Assembly: GCF_000803645.1 (NCBI RefSeq)
Contig: NZ_CP009122.1
Span: 2,394,501-2,458,500 of the forward strand
Source of the DNA: Sphingopyxis fribergensis
Lineage (GTDB): Bacteria; Pseudomonadota; Alphaproteobacteria; Sphingomonadales; Sphingomonadaceae
Direction: 5' to 3'
DNA length: 64,000 bases
Position numbers and translations under genes: made by a program. A model generated the notes under the pieces. The model did not search any database. It had not been told where the DNA came from and saw only the letters and a program-made list of their open reading frames with translations. Positions 54,100 to 63,700 of the stretch are shown here, piece after piece. Each line of letters opens with the position of its first letter. The stretch's first letter is position 1.

Positions 54100-56112
54100 T
54101 CAGGCTCCGGCCGCCAGCTGGCGGGTGCGCGCTTCTTCGACCGCGGTGACCGTCGCCGCCGGGATGTCGAAATCGCGCTTGTAGTTGAAGGTGTGATAGA
54201 TCGCGCCGACGATCGTCGCGACAAAGCTCAGCGCCACAAGCCACCAGATGTGCCAGACCAACGCGAAACCCATCACCAGGCAAAAACCCGACAGGATCAT
54301 CCCGGTGCCGGTGTTGCTCGGCATATGGATGTCGCGATAGCCGCCCGTCGGCCGATGGTGCCCGCGCGTCTTCATGTCGTACCACGCGTCGAGGTCGTGG
54401 ATCACCGGCGTGAAGGCGAAATTATAGTCGGGCGGCGGCGAGCTGGTCGCCCATTCGAGCGTGCGGCCGTCCCACGGATCGCCGCCCGTGGTGTCGCGCA
54501 GTTCCTTGCGGCGCCAGATGCTGACGCCGAACTGGACCAGCATCGCGCCGATACCCGCGGCGATGATCAGCGCACCGATGCCCGCGATCACGAACCAGAT
54601 TTGCAGGCTCGGATCGTCGAACACGCGCATCCGGCGGGTCACGCCCATCAGGCCGAGGATATAGAGCGGCGTGAAGGCGACCCAGAAGCCGACGACCCAG
54701 CACCAGAAGCTGATCTTGCCCCAGAAAACATCGAGCTTGTAGCCGAACGCCTTGGGCCACCAATAGTTGATCGCCGCGAACAGGCCGAACAGGACGCCGC
54801 CGATGATCACATTGTGAAAATGCGCGATAAGGAACAGCGAGTTGTGCAGCACGAAGTCGGCGGGCGGCACCGCGAGCAGCACCCCGGTCATGCCGCCGAT
54901 GACGAAGGTCAGCATGAAGGCGATCGTCCACATCATCGGCAGCTCGAAGCGGATACGGCCGCGATACATGGTGAACAGCCAATTGAAGAGCTTGGCCCCC
55001 GTCGGGATCGAGATCACCATCGTGGTGATGCCGAAGAAGCTGTTGACGCTTGCCCCCGATCCCATGGTGAAGAAATGGTGCAGCCAGACGAGATACGACA
55101 GGATCGTGATACAGATCGTCGCATAGACCATCGAGGTATAGCCGAACAGCCGTTTGCCCGAGAAGGTCGAGGTGACTTCGGAAAAGACGCCGAACAGCGG
55201 CAGCACGAGAATGTAAACTTCGGGATGACCCCAGATCCAGATCAGGTTCACATACATCATCGGCGATCCGCCGAGGTCGTTGGTAAAAAAATTGGTGCCG
55301 ACATAACGGTCGAGCGTGAGCAGCGCGAGCGTCGCGGTCAGGATCGGGAAGGACGCGACGATCAGGATGTTCGCGCAAAGGCTGGTCCAGGTGAAGACGG
55401 GCATCTTCATCAGGCCCATGCCCGGCGCGCGCAGCTTCAGGATCGTGACGATCAGGTTGATACCCGACAAGGTCGTCCCGATCCCCGCTATCTGCAGCCC
55501 CCAGATATAATAATCGACGCCGACGTTCGGGCTGTATGCAATCCCCGATAAAGGCGGGTAGGCGAGCCAGCCGGTCTGCGCATATTCGCCGATGAACAGC
55601 GAGATCATCGTCAGCACCGCGCCCGACGTCGTCATCCAGAAACTGAAATTGTTCAGGAAGGGAAAACTGACGTCGCGCGCGCCGATCTGCAGCGGCACGA
55701 CATAGTTCATCAGCCCGGTGATGAACGGCATCGCGACGAAGAAGATCATGATCACGCCATGCGCGGTGAACACCTGGTCATAATGATGCGGCGGCAGATA
55801 CCCCTCGGAACCGTTGAAGGCCATGACTTGTTGCAGGCGCATCATGATCGCGTCGGAAAATCCGCGCAAAAACATGATGAGGCCCAAGATCATGTACATG
55901 ATCCCGATGCGCTTGTGGTCGACGGTGGTGAACCACTCGGTCCACAAATAGCCCCAGAGTCGATATTTGGTGATCGCGGCGAGGACCGCGATGCCGCCGA
56001 GGACAACGGCGATAAAGGTGACGACGAGGATCGGCTCGTGCAGCGGCAGCGCCTCGAGCGACAGCTTGCCGAGGATCGGACCGGTTTCGGGTGCGGGATG
56101 CGGGATGCTCAT
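54100..56112 (-). CDS. cyoB: Cytochrome bo3 quinol oxidase subunit I
   Basis: 670 residues, 12 or more membrane helices. It carries low-spin heme b and the heme o3-CuB centre where O2 is reduced. Visible are [14 protein letters not shown] with the cross-linked His/Tyr pair, [10 protein letters not shown] with the CuB His pair, the heme ligand region [13 protein letters not shown] and the channel residues of [21 protein letters not shown]. The N-terminal [17 protein letters not shown] start is normal for alphaproteobacterial CyoB; the longer open frame to 56208 is not used. Confidence 0.97.
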   Translation of the reverse strand: MSIPHPAPETGPILGKLSLEALPLHEPILVVTFIAVVLGGIAVLAAITKYRLWGYLWTEWFTTVDHKRIGIMYMILGLIMFLRGFSDAIMMRLQQVMAFNGSEGYLPPHHYDQVFTAHGVIMIFFVAMPFITGLMNYVVPLQIGARDVSFPFLNNFSFWMTTSGAVLTMISLFIGEYAQTGWLAYPPLSGIAYSPNVGVDYYIWGLQIAGIGTTLSGINLIVTILKLRAPGMGLMKMPVFTWTSLCANILIVASFPILTATLALLTLDRYVGTNFFTNDLGGSPMMYVNLIWIWGHPEVYILVLPLFGVFSEVTSTFSGKRLFGYTSMVYATICITILSYLVWLHHFFTMGSGASVNSFFGITTMVISIPTGAKLFNWLFTMYRGRIRFELPMMWTIAFMLTFVIGGMTGVLLAVPPADFVLHNSLFLIAHFHNVIIGGVLFGLFAAINYWWPKAFGYKLDVFWGKISFWCWVVGFWVAFTPLYILGLMGVTRRMRVFDDPSLQIWFVIAGIGALIIAAGIGAMLVQFGVSIWRRKELRDTTGGDPWDGRTLEWATSSPPPDYNFAFTPVIHDLDAWYDMKTRGHHRPTGGYRDIHMPSNTGTGMILSGFCLVMGFALVWHIWWLVALSFVATIVGAIYHTFNYKRDFDIPAATVTAVEEARTRQLAAGA

Positions 56113-56128
56113 GGGATCTCGGGCTCGT

Positions 56129-57313
56129 TCAGGACAGCGGGCGGTCGGCGGCGGCGGGCGCGCGCAGCGCGGTGCGTTCGGGTCTGGATGGGTGCGGAAG
56201 CCCCTCACCCTTCAGCTTTTGGGGCGCGACGGGCTTCGCGTCAGGGCGATCGTTCGACATCACCGGCGAACTGCAATAGGCCGCGACATAACGCATGCTC
56301 CAGCGCGCCGCATCAACGGTGCCGCGCGCGGCGAATTTGTCATAGGTGACTTGCCGGACATTGCCGATGCCCGCGATGCCCGCGCCGCCCTTGGCGTCGA
56401 GCGCCATCATGTCGTGCATGCACATCTTTCCGGGTTCGACGCACATGTTGACCACGGCATCGAACAGCTGCGGATCGCTCGCGGCAAAGCGGCGCACGGG
56501 TTCCTTGTGCGTGGGCTTTTCCAGCTTGAGATATTCGGCCCGGCTGAGGTCGCCTTCGGACGACGCCTTGGTCTCGGCGACCCATTTGTCGAACTCGCCA
56601 GCGGGCAGGCTCTTCACCGCAAAGCGCATGTTCGAAAAGCCCCAGCCCGAATAATTGGCCGAAAAGCCTTCGTAGTTGCCGGTCTTGTCGAACACGCCGT
56701 GCAGCTTCGTTTCCATGCCCGGCATCGCGTAAATCTGTCCCGCGAGCGCGGGCACGTAAAAGCTGTTCATCACCGACGAGGAGGAAATACGGAAGCGGAC
56801 CGGCCGGTTCACCGGCAGCGCGAGTTCGTTGACCGTCGCGACGCCCTGTTCGGGATAGATGAACAGCCATTTCCAGTCGAGCGCGACGACCTGCACATCG
56901 AGCGGCTTGACCTCGGCGGCAACGGGCTGGCCAGGCCCCGTGCGCGCGAGCGGGCGATAGGGGTCGAGCAAATGCGTCGCGACCCACGTCACCGCGCCCA
57001 GGCAGATGATGATCAGCAGCGGCGCCGACCAGATGACCAGCTCGAGCTGTGTCGAATGATCCCAATCGGGCTTGTACGTCGCATCCTTGTTCGACGCGCG
57101 ATATTTCCACGCGAAAAAGATCGTCAGCGCCATCACCGGCACGATGACCAGCAGCATCAGCACGGTCGACAGGATGATCAGATCGCCCTGCTGGCGCGCG
57201 ACGTCGCCGGCGGGATCGAGCACGATCAGCCCGCAGCCCGAAAGCATGGGCAGCGCGGCGAGCAACGGCAAAAGCCGCAATCGGGCGGGAAAACGGGGGA
57301 GATTGCTTGGCAT
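56129..57313 (-). CDS. cyoA: Cytochrome bo3 quinol oxidase subunit II
   Basis: 394 residues. Lipobox LSGC at residue ~27 and two membrane helices precede the periplasmic cupredoxin domain. [21 protein letters not shown] and [20 protein letters not shown] match quinol-oxidase subunit II; the CuA ligands of cytochrome c oxidases are absent, so quinol is the donor. The C-terminus is ~80 residues longer than E. coli CyoA (315) and ends in a Pro/Arg-rich tail. It is the first gene of the seven-gene cyo-surf1-regBA unit, divergent from the MFS gene. Confidence 0.96.
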   Translation of the reverse strand: MPSNLPRFPARLRLLPLLAALPMLSGCGLIVLDPAGDVARQQGDLIILSTVLMLLVIVPVMALTIFFAWKYRASNKDATYKPDWDHSTQLELVIWSAPLLIIICLGAVTWVATHLLDPYRPLARTGPGQPVAAEVKPLDVQVVALDWKWLFIYPEQGVATVNELALPVNRPVRFRISSSSVMNSFYVPALAGQIYAMPGMETKLHGVFDKTGNYEGFSANYSGWGFSNMRFAVKSLPAGEFDKWVAETKASSEGDLSRAEYLKLEKPTHKEPVRRFAASDPQLFDAVVNMCVEPGKMCMHDMMALDAKGGAGIAGIGNVRQVTYDKFAARGTVDAARWSMRYVAAYCSSPVMSNDRPDAKPVAPQKLKGEGLPHPSRPERTALRAPAAADRPLS

Positions 57314-57482
57314 GATGCGCGCCTAGGCCTCCTTTGTTGCACTGCACATAGGACATTTTGTCCAATCCCGCGACCGTTCATCATCGCGCAGGGGCATTTT
57401 CATTCCGGGCGATTTTGCCCTATGACCGACTCGTGCCGCCGCATCTTGTCTTGCGGAGGGCGCCAGCTCAAGGATTGTTACC

Positions 57483-58820
57483 ATGGCTGCCGATACTGTG
57501 CCCACCACCGAGGTCGAACGCGACGCCCGCGCCCTCCACGGCGCCGACGACCAGGGGGCCCACCGCATCGACCCCTCCGAGATCGCGATCGGCGTCATCA
57601 TCGGCCGCACGTCGGAATTCTTCGACTTTTTCGTGTACGCCATCGCATCGGTGCTGGTCTTCCCAAAGCTCGTCTTCCCGCACCTCGACCCGCTGACCGG
57701 CACGCTCTGGTCGTTCGCGATCTTCGCGCTCGCCTTCGTCGCGCGTCCCGTCGGCACGATCATCTTCACGGCGATCGACCGCGCTTATGGCCGCGGCGCG
57801 AAGCTGACCATCGCGCTCTTCCTACTCGGCGGCTCGACCGCGGCGATCGCCTTCCTGCCCGGTTACGAATCGATCGGAATCGGCGCCGCGCTGTTGCTCG
57901 CGCTGTTCCGCATGGGTCAGGGCGTCGCGCTCGGCGGTTCGTGGGACGGCCTCGCCTCGCTGCTCGCGCTCAACGCGCCCGAGAACAAACGCGGCTGGTA
58001 CGCGATGATCCCGCAGCTCGGCGCGCCGCTTGGCCTCATCGTCGCCAGCCTGCTCTTCATGTTCCTCATTTCGGCGCTGCCCGCGGAGGATTTCCTTGCG
58101 TGGGGCTGGCGCTATCCTTTCTTCGTCGCCTTTGCGATCAACGTCGTCGCGCTCTTCGCGCGGCTGCGCATCGTCGTCACACCCGAATATGCCGAATTGT
58201 TCGAGAACCGCGCGCTCCAGCCGGCGCCTTTGCTCGAAACGGTGCGCTCGGAATGGAAGACGATCGTCATCGGCACCTTCGCCCCGCTCGCCAGCTTCGC
58301 GATGTTCCACATGGTCACCGTCTATCCGCTGTCGTGGGTGTTCCTGTTCACCGAGGAGACGCCGGTACGCTTCCTGATGATCGAGGCAGTCGCCGCGGTC
58401 GTCGGGATTGGGACGATCATCGCATCGGGCGCGCTCGCCGACCGCTTCGGCCGCCGCACTTTGCTCGGCGCCACCGCCGCGGCGATCGCGGCGTTCAGCG
58501 GCTTCGCGCCGCAGCTGCTCGACGCCGGCCAGATCGGCGAAGCGACCTTCATGATCCTTGGCTTTGCACTGCTCGGCCTGTCGTTCGGCCAGTCGTCGGG
58601 GGCGCTCTCGTCGAACTTCCAGCCGCGCCATCGCTACACCGGATCGGCCTTTACCTCCGACCTTGCCTGGCTGTTCGGGGCCGGATTCGCGCCGATGGTC
58701 GCGCTCTGGCTCTCCAGCCAGTTCGGGCTGATCGCGGCGGGTGCCTACCTGCTGTCGGGCGCGGTTGTCACGCTCGTCGCGCTCTGGCTCAACCGCGAAC
58801 TGGCGAGCACGATCGGCTAA
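57483..58820 (+). CDS. MHS-family metabolite:proton symporter (MFS)
   Basis: 445 residues with 12 predicted helices. MHS traits are GRTSEFFDFFVYAIASVLVFPK in helix 1, ARPVGTIIFTAIDRAYGRGAKL with motif A, and FRMGQGVALGGSWDGLASLL in helix 4. Helix 8 onward has the second motif A-like GALADRFGRRTLLGA. The family imports organic acids or osmolytes such as alpha-ketoglutarate, citrate, shikimate or proline. The substrate cannot be told. It starts 169 bases from cyoA, divergently. Confidence 0.92.
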   Translation: MAADTVPTTEVERDARALHGADDQGAHRIDPSEIAIGVIIGRTSEFFDFFVYAIASVLVFPKLVFPHLDPLTGTLWSFAIFALAFVARPVGTIIFTAIDRAYGRGAKLTIALFLLGGSTAAIAFLPGYESIGIGAALLLALFRMGQGVALGGSWDGLASLLALNAPENKRGWYAMIPQLGAPLGLIVASLLFMFLISALPAEDFLAWGWRYPFFVAFAINVVALFARLRIVVTPEYAELFENRALQPAPLLETVRSEWKTIVIGTFAPLASFAMFHMVTVYPLSWVFLFTEETPVRFLMIEAVAAVVGIGTIIASGALADRFGRRTLLGATAAAIAAFSGFAPQLLDAGQIGEATFMILGFALLGLSFGQSSGALSSNFQPRHRYTGSAFTSDLAWLFGAGFAPMVALWLSSQFGLIAAGAYLLSGAVVTLVALWLNRELASTIG

Positions 58821-58862
58821 AGCGCGAGGCCGGGGGGCTGCCGCGCACCCCCGGCGCGCCGA

Positions 58863-61511
58863 TCATTCGCGGCGCGGCTTGTCCACCGCCTCGATGGCCT
58901 TCCGCAGGTCGCTTTGGCCGAACGGTTTGCCCAGGCGCAGGACGGCGGGGCCGATATCGCTCGGCGTTTCGCCATAGCCGGTCGCGAGGATGATCGGCAG
59001 GTCGGGCCTCTGGCTCCGCGCATGCGCAATCAATTCGCTGCCGGTCATTTGCGGCATCGCCTGATCGGTGATCATCATACTAATGTCGCGCCGCGAGGCA
59101 AGCTGCTCCAACGCTTCTTCGCCCGAATTGGCCTCGATGACGACATGCCCCAAATCCTCGATCAGCGCGGCGCTGTTCATCAGGATCAGCGCATCGTCAT
59201 CGACAATCAGGATGACTTCGGCCTCGCCCGCGCCGCGCTCGTCCGGAACGACGGGCGCCTCCTCGTCGCCTCCGCGCTCCACGCCGCTGAGCGGGAGCCA
59301 GATATGCGCGTCGGTGCCGACGCCGACGCGGCTTTCGATTTGCAGCATCCCCCCGATCTGCCGGGCGAAGCCATGCACCATCGAAAGGCCGAGACCGGTC
59401 CCTTTGCCGACACCCTTGGTGGTGAAAAAGGGATCGGCTGCGCGCGCCAGCGTTTCGCTGTCCATTCCGCTGCCATCGTCCGATACCGTCAGGCGGACGT
59501 AACGGCCTTCGGCAAGATCGGCCAGGTCGCCGCGCGGCGGCTCGCGCACTTCGGCACTGATGGTCAGACTTCCCGCGCTCCCCATCGCATCGCGCGCGTT
59601 GACCGCCAGATTGAGCAACGCCATCTCCAGCTGGTTGATGTCGGCGATCACCGGCGGCAGGTCGCCCGGAAAGCGCGTCACGATCGCAAAGGTCGGCCCC
59701 AGCGACCGTTGCAGCAGCTCCATCATCCCCGAAACGAGCTGGGCGATGTCGACGCTCTCGGTCTCCAGCTCCTGACGCCGCGCGAATGCGAGCATGCGCT
59801 GCGTCAGCGCGGCGCCGCGGTCGGTGGCCTTCACGGCATTTTCGAGCAGCCGCATCGTCTGCGGTTCGCCGGACAATCTTTTTTTGAGCAATTCGAGCCC
59901 GCCGCGGATAGCGGTCAGCAAATTGTTGAAATCATGCGCGATGCCGCCGGTCAGCTGACCGATCGCCTCCATCTTCTGCGACTGGAAAAGCGCCTCGCGC
60001 GCCAGTTCGAGTTCGCGCTGCGCCTCTTCACGCTCGGTGACGTCGCGCGTGATCTTCGCAAAGCCGATCAACGCGCCGCCATCGTCGTGGATGGCATCGA
60101 TCACGACGCTCGCATGGAACCGCGTTCCGTCCTTGCGCACGCGCCAGCCCTCGGCGGCGAAGCGTCCCTTGCGCCGCGCGGTTTCCAATGCCCGCGCAGG
60201 TTCGCCGGATTCGCGATCCTTTTCTTCATAAAAGGAGGAAAAATGCCGGCCGATGATTTCGTCCGGCCGATACCCTTTGATGCGCTCGGCCCCGGCGTTC
60301 CAACTCGACACCAGCCCCGTTTCGTCGAGCATGTAGATCGCGTAGTCGGTGACCCCCTGGACGAGCAGCCGGAATTGGGTCTGGCTGCGTTCCAGCGCGG
60401 TGGAGCGCTCCTCGATACGCGCTTCAAGCGTCTCGTTGAGATGCCGCAAACGGTCGGCCGTGGTGCGCAATTCGGCTTCGGTCCCGACCCGTTCGATATG
60501 CGCCCAGCTGCGCTCGGTCACCTCGCGCAACGTCGCGAGCTCGGTCGTGGTCCAGCGATGCGCCTCGCGATGGTGGACCGCCATCAGCGCGGTCAGGCGC
60601 CCTTCCTTGACGAGCGGCATGCAGATCGTCGCGCCGATGCCGATATTGCGGAACGCCGCGGCCGCCTCCGGAGGAAGCTCGGCCAGATTGTCGTTCACGA
60701 TCAGCGGCTGCCCCGTATGAAGATTCCGCACCGCCAGCTCGCCAAAGGCGGCGAGACTGTAGCGGCCGACGATCGACTGCGAGCCTTCGGTCACCCAGTC
60801 CCCGCGAATGGTGAAGCCGTCCTGATCCTCTTCCATGTCGGCATAGGCGCAGATCGCCACGCCGAGTTCCTCGCCCGTCATCCGCGTGACGATCGAGAGG
60901 ATATTGTCGGCGCTCGTGCTCACCGCAATCGCCCTGCCCAACCGGTCGAGGAACCGGAGGCGCGTCTCGCTCTCGCGCAACGCCGCCGCCGATTGGACCG
61001 CATCGGTGACCTCGACGACGACCGCCAGGACGCCCGCCGGCAATCCCATGTCGTCATAGACGGGCGAATAGTCGAGGTTGAGCCACACATCCTCGAACAC
61101 GCCGGTCCGGTTGAGTCGCAGCACATGGTCGCGATATGCGAGCGTCCCGCCCGCAAGGCCGACCTTCATCACATTGTCGTTGAAATCGGCAACCTCGGGC
61201 CATGCCTCGCGCACCCGCATGCCAAGGATGCCCGGATGATTGTCGGCCGCAAAGCGCGAATAGCCGTCATTATAGATCATTATGCCTTCTTCGCCCCACA
61301 GCATGACGAGGGGAACCGGCGAATGGAGAAGGAAAGCGACGACCGCGCGCAGGCTTTGCGACCAGGATTCGATCGGGCCGAGCGGCGTCGAACGCCAATC
61401 GAAATTCGCGACGCGCCGGCCCATTTCCCCGCCATCGCCGAGAAAGGCATGGTCTTCGGACGGACCGGCCAGCGTGTCGAGCATCCTGCTGTTTTTCCCC
61501 TTTGGCGGCAT
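58863..61511 (-). CDS. Hybrid PAS/GAF sensor histidine kinase with C-terminal receiver
   Basis: 882 residues, no membrane helices, so cytosolic. Order: PAS-like (~40-180, VPLVMLWGEEGIMIYNDGYS), GAF (~200-355, GATICMPLVKEGRLTALMAVH), coiled coil, PAS (~385-500, DYAIYMLDETGLVSSWNAG), H-box MEAIGQLTGGIAHDFNNLL (~520), ATPase (NLAVNARDAM, GTGLGLSMVHG) and a receiver (ILIVDDDALI, MITDQAMPQMTG). The HDFNNLL box marks HWE-neighbour hybrid kinases that signal through an internal receiver. It probably relays to a partner not in the window. A start at residue 10 is possible. Confidence 0.93.
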   Translation of the reverse strand: MPPKGKNSRMLDTLAGPSEDHAFLGDGGEMGRRVANFDWRSTPLGPIESWSQSLRAVVAFLLHSPVPLVMLWGEEGIMIYNDGYSRFAADNHPGILGMRVREAWPEVADFNDNVMKVGLAGGTLAYRDHVLRLNRTGVFEDVWLNLDYSPVYDDMGLPAGVLAVVVEVTDAVQSAAALRESETRLRFLDRLGRAIAVSTSADNILSIVTRMTGEELGVAICAYADMEEDQDGFTIRGDWVTEGSQSIVGRYSLAAFGELAVRNLHTGQPLIVNDNLAELPPEAAAAFRNIGIGATICMPLVKEGRLTALMAVHHREAHRWTTTELATLREVTERSWAHIERVGTEAELRTTADRLRHLNETLEARIEERSTALERSQTQFRLLVQGVTDYAIYMLDETGLVSSWNAGAERIKGYRPDEIIGRHFSSFYEEKDRESGEPARALETARRKGRFAAEGWRVRKDGTRFHASVVIDAIHDDGGALIGFAKITRDVTEREEAQRELELAREALFQSQKMEAIGQLTGGIAHDFNNLLTAIRGGLELLKKRLSGEPQTMRLLENAVKATDRGAALTQRMLAFARRQELETESVDIAQLVSGMMELLQRSLGPTFAIVTRFPGDLPPVIADINQLEMALLNLAVNARDAMGSAGSLTISAEVREPPRGDLADLAEGRYVRLTVSDDGSGMDSETLARAADPFFTTKGVGKGTGLGLSMVHGFARQIGGMLQIESRVGVGTDAHIWLPLSGVERGGDEEAPVVPDERGAGEAEVILIVDDDALILMNSAALIEDLGHVVIEANSGEEALEQLASRRDISMMITDQAMPQMTGSELIAHARSQRPDLPIILATGYGETPSDIGPAVLRLGKPFGQSDLRKAIEAVDKPRRE

Positions 61512-61733
61512 TTATACGAAATAACCGTTCTTCGGTTCCCCGCGCCGCTGCGGTCCGTCGCGCCCGATCCCATCGCCCAAAGCCGCGGGACGCCCATCTT
61601 CGCGAACGATATCGGTGCCCTCCACATAACCGCTCGCATTGCGCGCCCGACTGACCTCCCGAATCACCCGCTCACGGGGATTGAGCAGCCGGTTGAGAAT
61701 CTGGCCGAATGTCTCGCTGTAATCCCCCGTCAT
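61512..61733 (-). CDS. Possible small protein abutting the hybrid kinase gene
   Basis: About 73 residues from ATG 61733 (or 86 from 61772). Its TAA stop touches the ATG of the kinase gene, a layout typical of translational coupling. The sequence (SETFGQILNRLLNPRERVIREV, then a Gly/Arg-rich tail) has one likely helix. I do not recognise a family, and no good ribosome site precedes either start, so it may also be a non-coding leader that stays open by chance. Confidence 0.4.
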   Translation of the reverse strand: MTGDYSETFGQILNRLLNPRERVIREVSRARNASGYVEGTDIVREDGRPAALGDGIGRDGPQRRGEPKNGYFV

Positions 61734-61893
61734 AGGGGTCTGATGTGCGCTATGGGTCACGCTCGCAATCATACAGGTTAAGTTTGCGGCGGACGCGGAT
61801 GTTTTTGTCCGGGGGCGCGACGCAGCCCTTCGATCGCGCAACCGGTTCGCGACCGCTGCGTTCCCTTGCCATGTTGATGACGGATCTCTTCGC

Positions 61894-62655
61894 ATGACGC
61901 CGCGCTGGCCTTCGGTCCTGTGGGTCGTTCGCCATGGCCAGAGCGCGGGCAATGTCGCGCGCGATGCCGCCCACGCGGCAGGCGACCTCCGTATCGCGCT
62001 CGACCACCGCGACGTCGACGTCCCGCTTTCGGCGTTGGGCGAGGAACAATCGCGCGTGCTCGGCGAATGGTTCGCCGCCGACGAGGAAGAAGGTCGCCCC
62101 GAAATCATGCTCGCCTCGCCCTATATCCGCGCGATCCAGACCGCCGAAATCTTCCGCGCCGCGGGGGGCTGCGAGCCCGACGAAAAGATTTGCGTCGACG
62201 AACGCCTCCGCGAAAAGGAATTCGGCATCCTCGACGGGCTCACCCGGCTCGGCATCGCGGCGGCGCACCCCGAACAGGCCGAATTCCGCTCGGCGCTTGG
62301 CAAATTCTACCATCGCCCGCCCGGAGGCGAGAGCTGGTGCGACGTCATCCTGCGCCTGCGCTCGCTACTCGACACCGTTTCGCTTCACTATGGCGGCCGG
62401 CGCGTGATGATCGTCGCGCATCAGGTGGTCGTGCTGTGCCTGCGCACGATCATCGAAAATCTGGGCGAAAGGGAAATTCTCGCGATCGACAAGCAGGGCG
62501 ACGTCGCCAATTGCGCGATCACCGAGTATCGCTTCGATCCGGGGGTCGGCCGCGACGGCAACCTCGTCCTGTCGCGCTATAATGTCACGGCACCGATGGC
62601 GGGCGAGGTGCCCGTCACCCGCGAACCCGATGCGATGGTCGCAGCGCGTGGCTGA
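61894..62655 (+). CDS. Histidine phosphatase family protein (phosphoglycerate mutase-like)
   Basis: 253 residues. The catalytic motif VVRHGQSAGN holds the phospho-His; LASPYIRAIQTAEIF and RLREKEFGILDG follow, and the second catalytic His is in MIVAHQVVVLCL. These are the marks of the RHG branch. Members act as phosphatases on sugar phosphates or phosphoproteins, rarely as true mutases. The gene overlaps the next one by eight bases, so it may share control with NAD(P)HX repair. Confidence 0.92.
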   Translation: MTPRWPSVLWVVRHGQSAGNVARDAAHAAGDLRIALDHRDVDVPLSALGEEQSRVLGEWFAADEEEGRPEIMLASPYIRAIQTAEIFRAAGGCEPDEKICVDERLREKEFGILDGLTRLGIAAAHPEQAEFRSALGKFYHRPPGGESWCDVILRLRSLLDTVSLHYGGRRVMIVAHQVVVLCLRTIIENLGEREILAIDKQGDVANCAITEYRFDPGVGRDGNLVLSRYNVTAPMAGEVPVTREPDAMVAARG

Positions 62656-63529
62656 CCCCGTCCCGCTCGACACCGCCTGGCTCAAGGCCAACCCGCTTCC
62701 CGATCACCACGACAATGTCGACAAGAACGGCCGCGGCCGCGTGCTCGTCATCGGCGGATGCCGGCGCGTACCCGGCGGCATGCTGCTCACCGCAGAGGCT
62801 GCATTCCGGGCGGGTGCGGGCAAGGTCACGATTGCCACGATCGCCTCCGCCGCGATCCCGATCGGCATCGCCTTTCCCGCCTGCGCGATCGTCGCGCTTC
62901 CCGAAACCGCCGACGGCGAAATCGCGCCCGAAAGCGCCGAGCTGCTGCTCGCCGAAATCGCGGGCCATGATGCGGTCGTCTTCGGCCCCGCGATGATCGA
63001 CGAGGACGGCGTGCGGACGCTGCTCGCCGCGCTTCTCCCCGCGCTGCCCGACGACATGTTCCTGCTGCTCGACGCCGTCGCGCTTCGCGCCGCGACCGAT
63101 CATGTGGACGCCATCGCCGCGCGCGGCCGCCATATTGTGCTGACGCCGCACGAGGGTGAGCTGGCCGCGCTGCTCGGTATCGAAAAGGACGATGTGTCGC
63201 GCGATCCGCTGGCCGCACTCGCCCGGGCGGCGCAAACCTATGATGCGACGGTGATGGTCAAAGGCGCCACCAGCCATTTGATGGCTGGGGGAACGTGCCT
63301 CTCCTATGCCGGCGGCGGGCTCGGCCTTGCGGTCAGCGGGTCGGGCGACGTGCTCGCAGGCCTGATCGCCGGGCTCGGCGCACAAGACCTTCCGCCGCTC
63401 CAGGCCAGCGCATGGGGCATATGGCTGCACGGCGAGGCTGGGCGGCGATTGTCCGAAACGATCGGGCCGATCGGCTATCTCGCGCGCGAGCTGCTGCCGG
63501 TCGTTCCCGGCTTGATGCGCGGCGTCTAA
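62648..63529 (+). CDS. nnrD: ADP-dependent NAD(P)H-hydrate dehydratase
   Basis: 293 residues from GTG 62648, inside the end of the phosphatase gene (GTGGCTGA). The enzyme repairs hydrated NADH/NADPH using ADP. Family signs are NGRGRVLVIGGCRRVPGGMLLTAEAAFRAGAG near the N-terminus, IVLTPHEGELAALLG and VSGSGDVLAGLIAGLGAQ, where the Asp is catalytic. The epimerase partner NnrE, often fused to it, is missing here, so it must be encoded elsewhere. An ATG at 62630 is an alternative start. Confidence 0.92.
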   Translation: MADPVPLDTAWLKANPLPDHHDNVDKNGRGRVLVIGGCRRVPGGMLLTAEAAFRAGAGKVTIATIASAAIPIGIAFPACAIVALPETADGEIAPESAELLLAEIAGHDAVVFGPAMIDEDGVRTLLAALLPALPDDMFLLLDAVALRAATDHVDAIAARGRHIVLTPHEGELAALLGIEKDDVSRDPLAALARAAQTYDATVMVKGATSHLMAGGTCLSYAGGGLGLAVSGSGDVLAGLIAGLGAQDLPPLQASAWGIWLHGEAGRRLSETIGPIGYLARELLPVVPGLMRGV

Positions 63530-63550
63530 GCCGGGCCGCTTCGGGCTTGG

Positions 63551-63700
63551 CAGCGAAAAGACGCTGGTTCGATATGCGATCGGGGAAATGGTGACCGGGC
63601 TGGATTCGAACCCGCCCGCATCGCTTGCCGATGCGGGCCAGCGAAAAATCGCTGGTTCGATACGCGATCGGGAAGATGGTGGCAGGGCTTGTATCGAACC
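63551..63700. repeat. Imperfect direct repeat pair with tRNA-3'-end-like pieces
   Basis: Copies 63551-63612 and 63639-63700 are 62 bases each and about 84% identical. Read on the minus strand each begins with GGTTCGA and runs to CACCA after 24 bases, like the T-arm and acceptor end of a tRNA, but no D-arm or anticodon arm follows. Between them lies a perfect 10-bp hairpin (63614-63623 with 63629-63638). This looks like leftovers of integration at a tRNA gene. Confidence 0.6.

Noticed and set aside
55967..58993. 1008-residue plus-strand frame across cyoB, cyoA and the MFS gene
   Set aside because: It crosses three real genes on both strands and shows no motif; a shadow of GC-rich codon bias.
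61512..61733. NepR-type anti-sigma factor as the small gene before the kinase
   Set aside because: It lacks the conserved NepR helices (LGxxLRxxYDxVVxEPVP-like pattern), and no phyR or ecfG gene is adjacent.
58914..61781. 955-residue plus-strand frame opposite the hybrid kinase
   Set aside because: The minus-strand frame has complete PAS, GAF, kinase and receiver motifs; this one has none.
63551..63700. A complete tRNA gene at the right edge
   Set aside because: T-arm and CCA-like ends are seen twice, but no D-arm, anticodon arm or matching 5' acceptor strand could be found.
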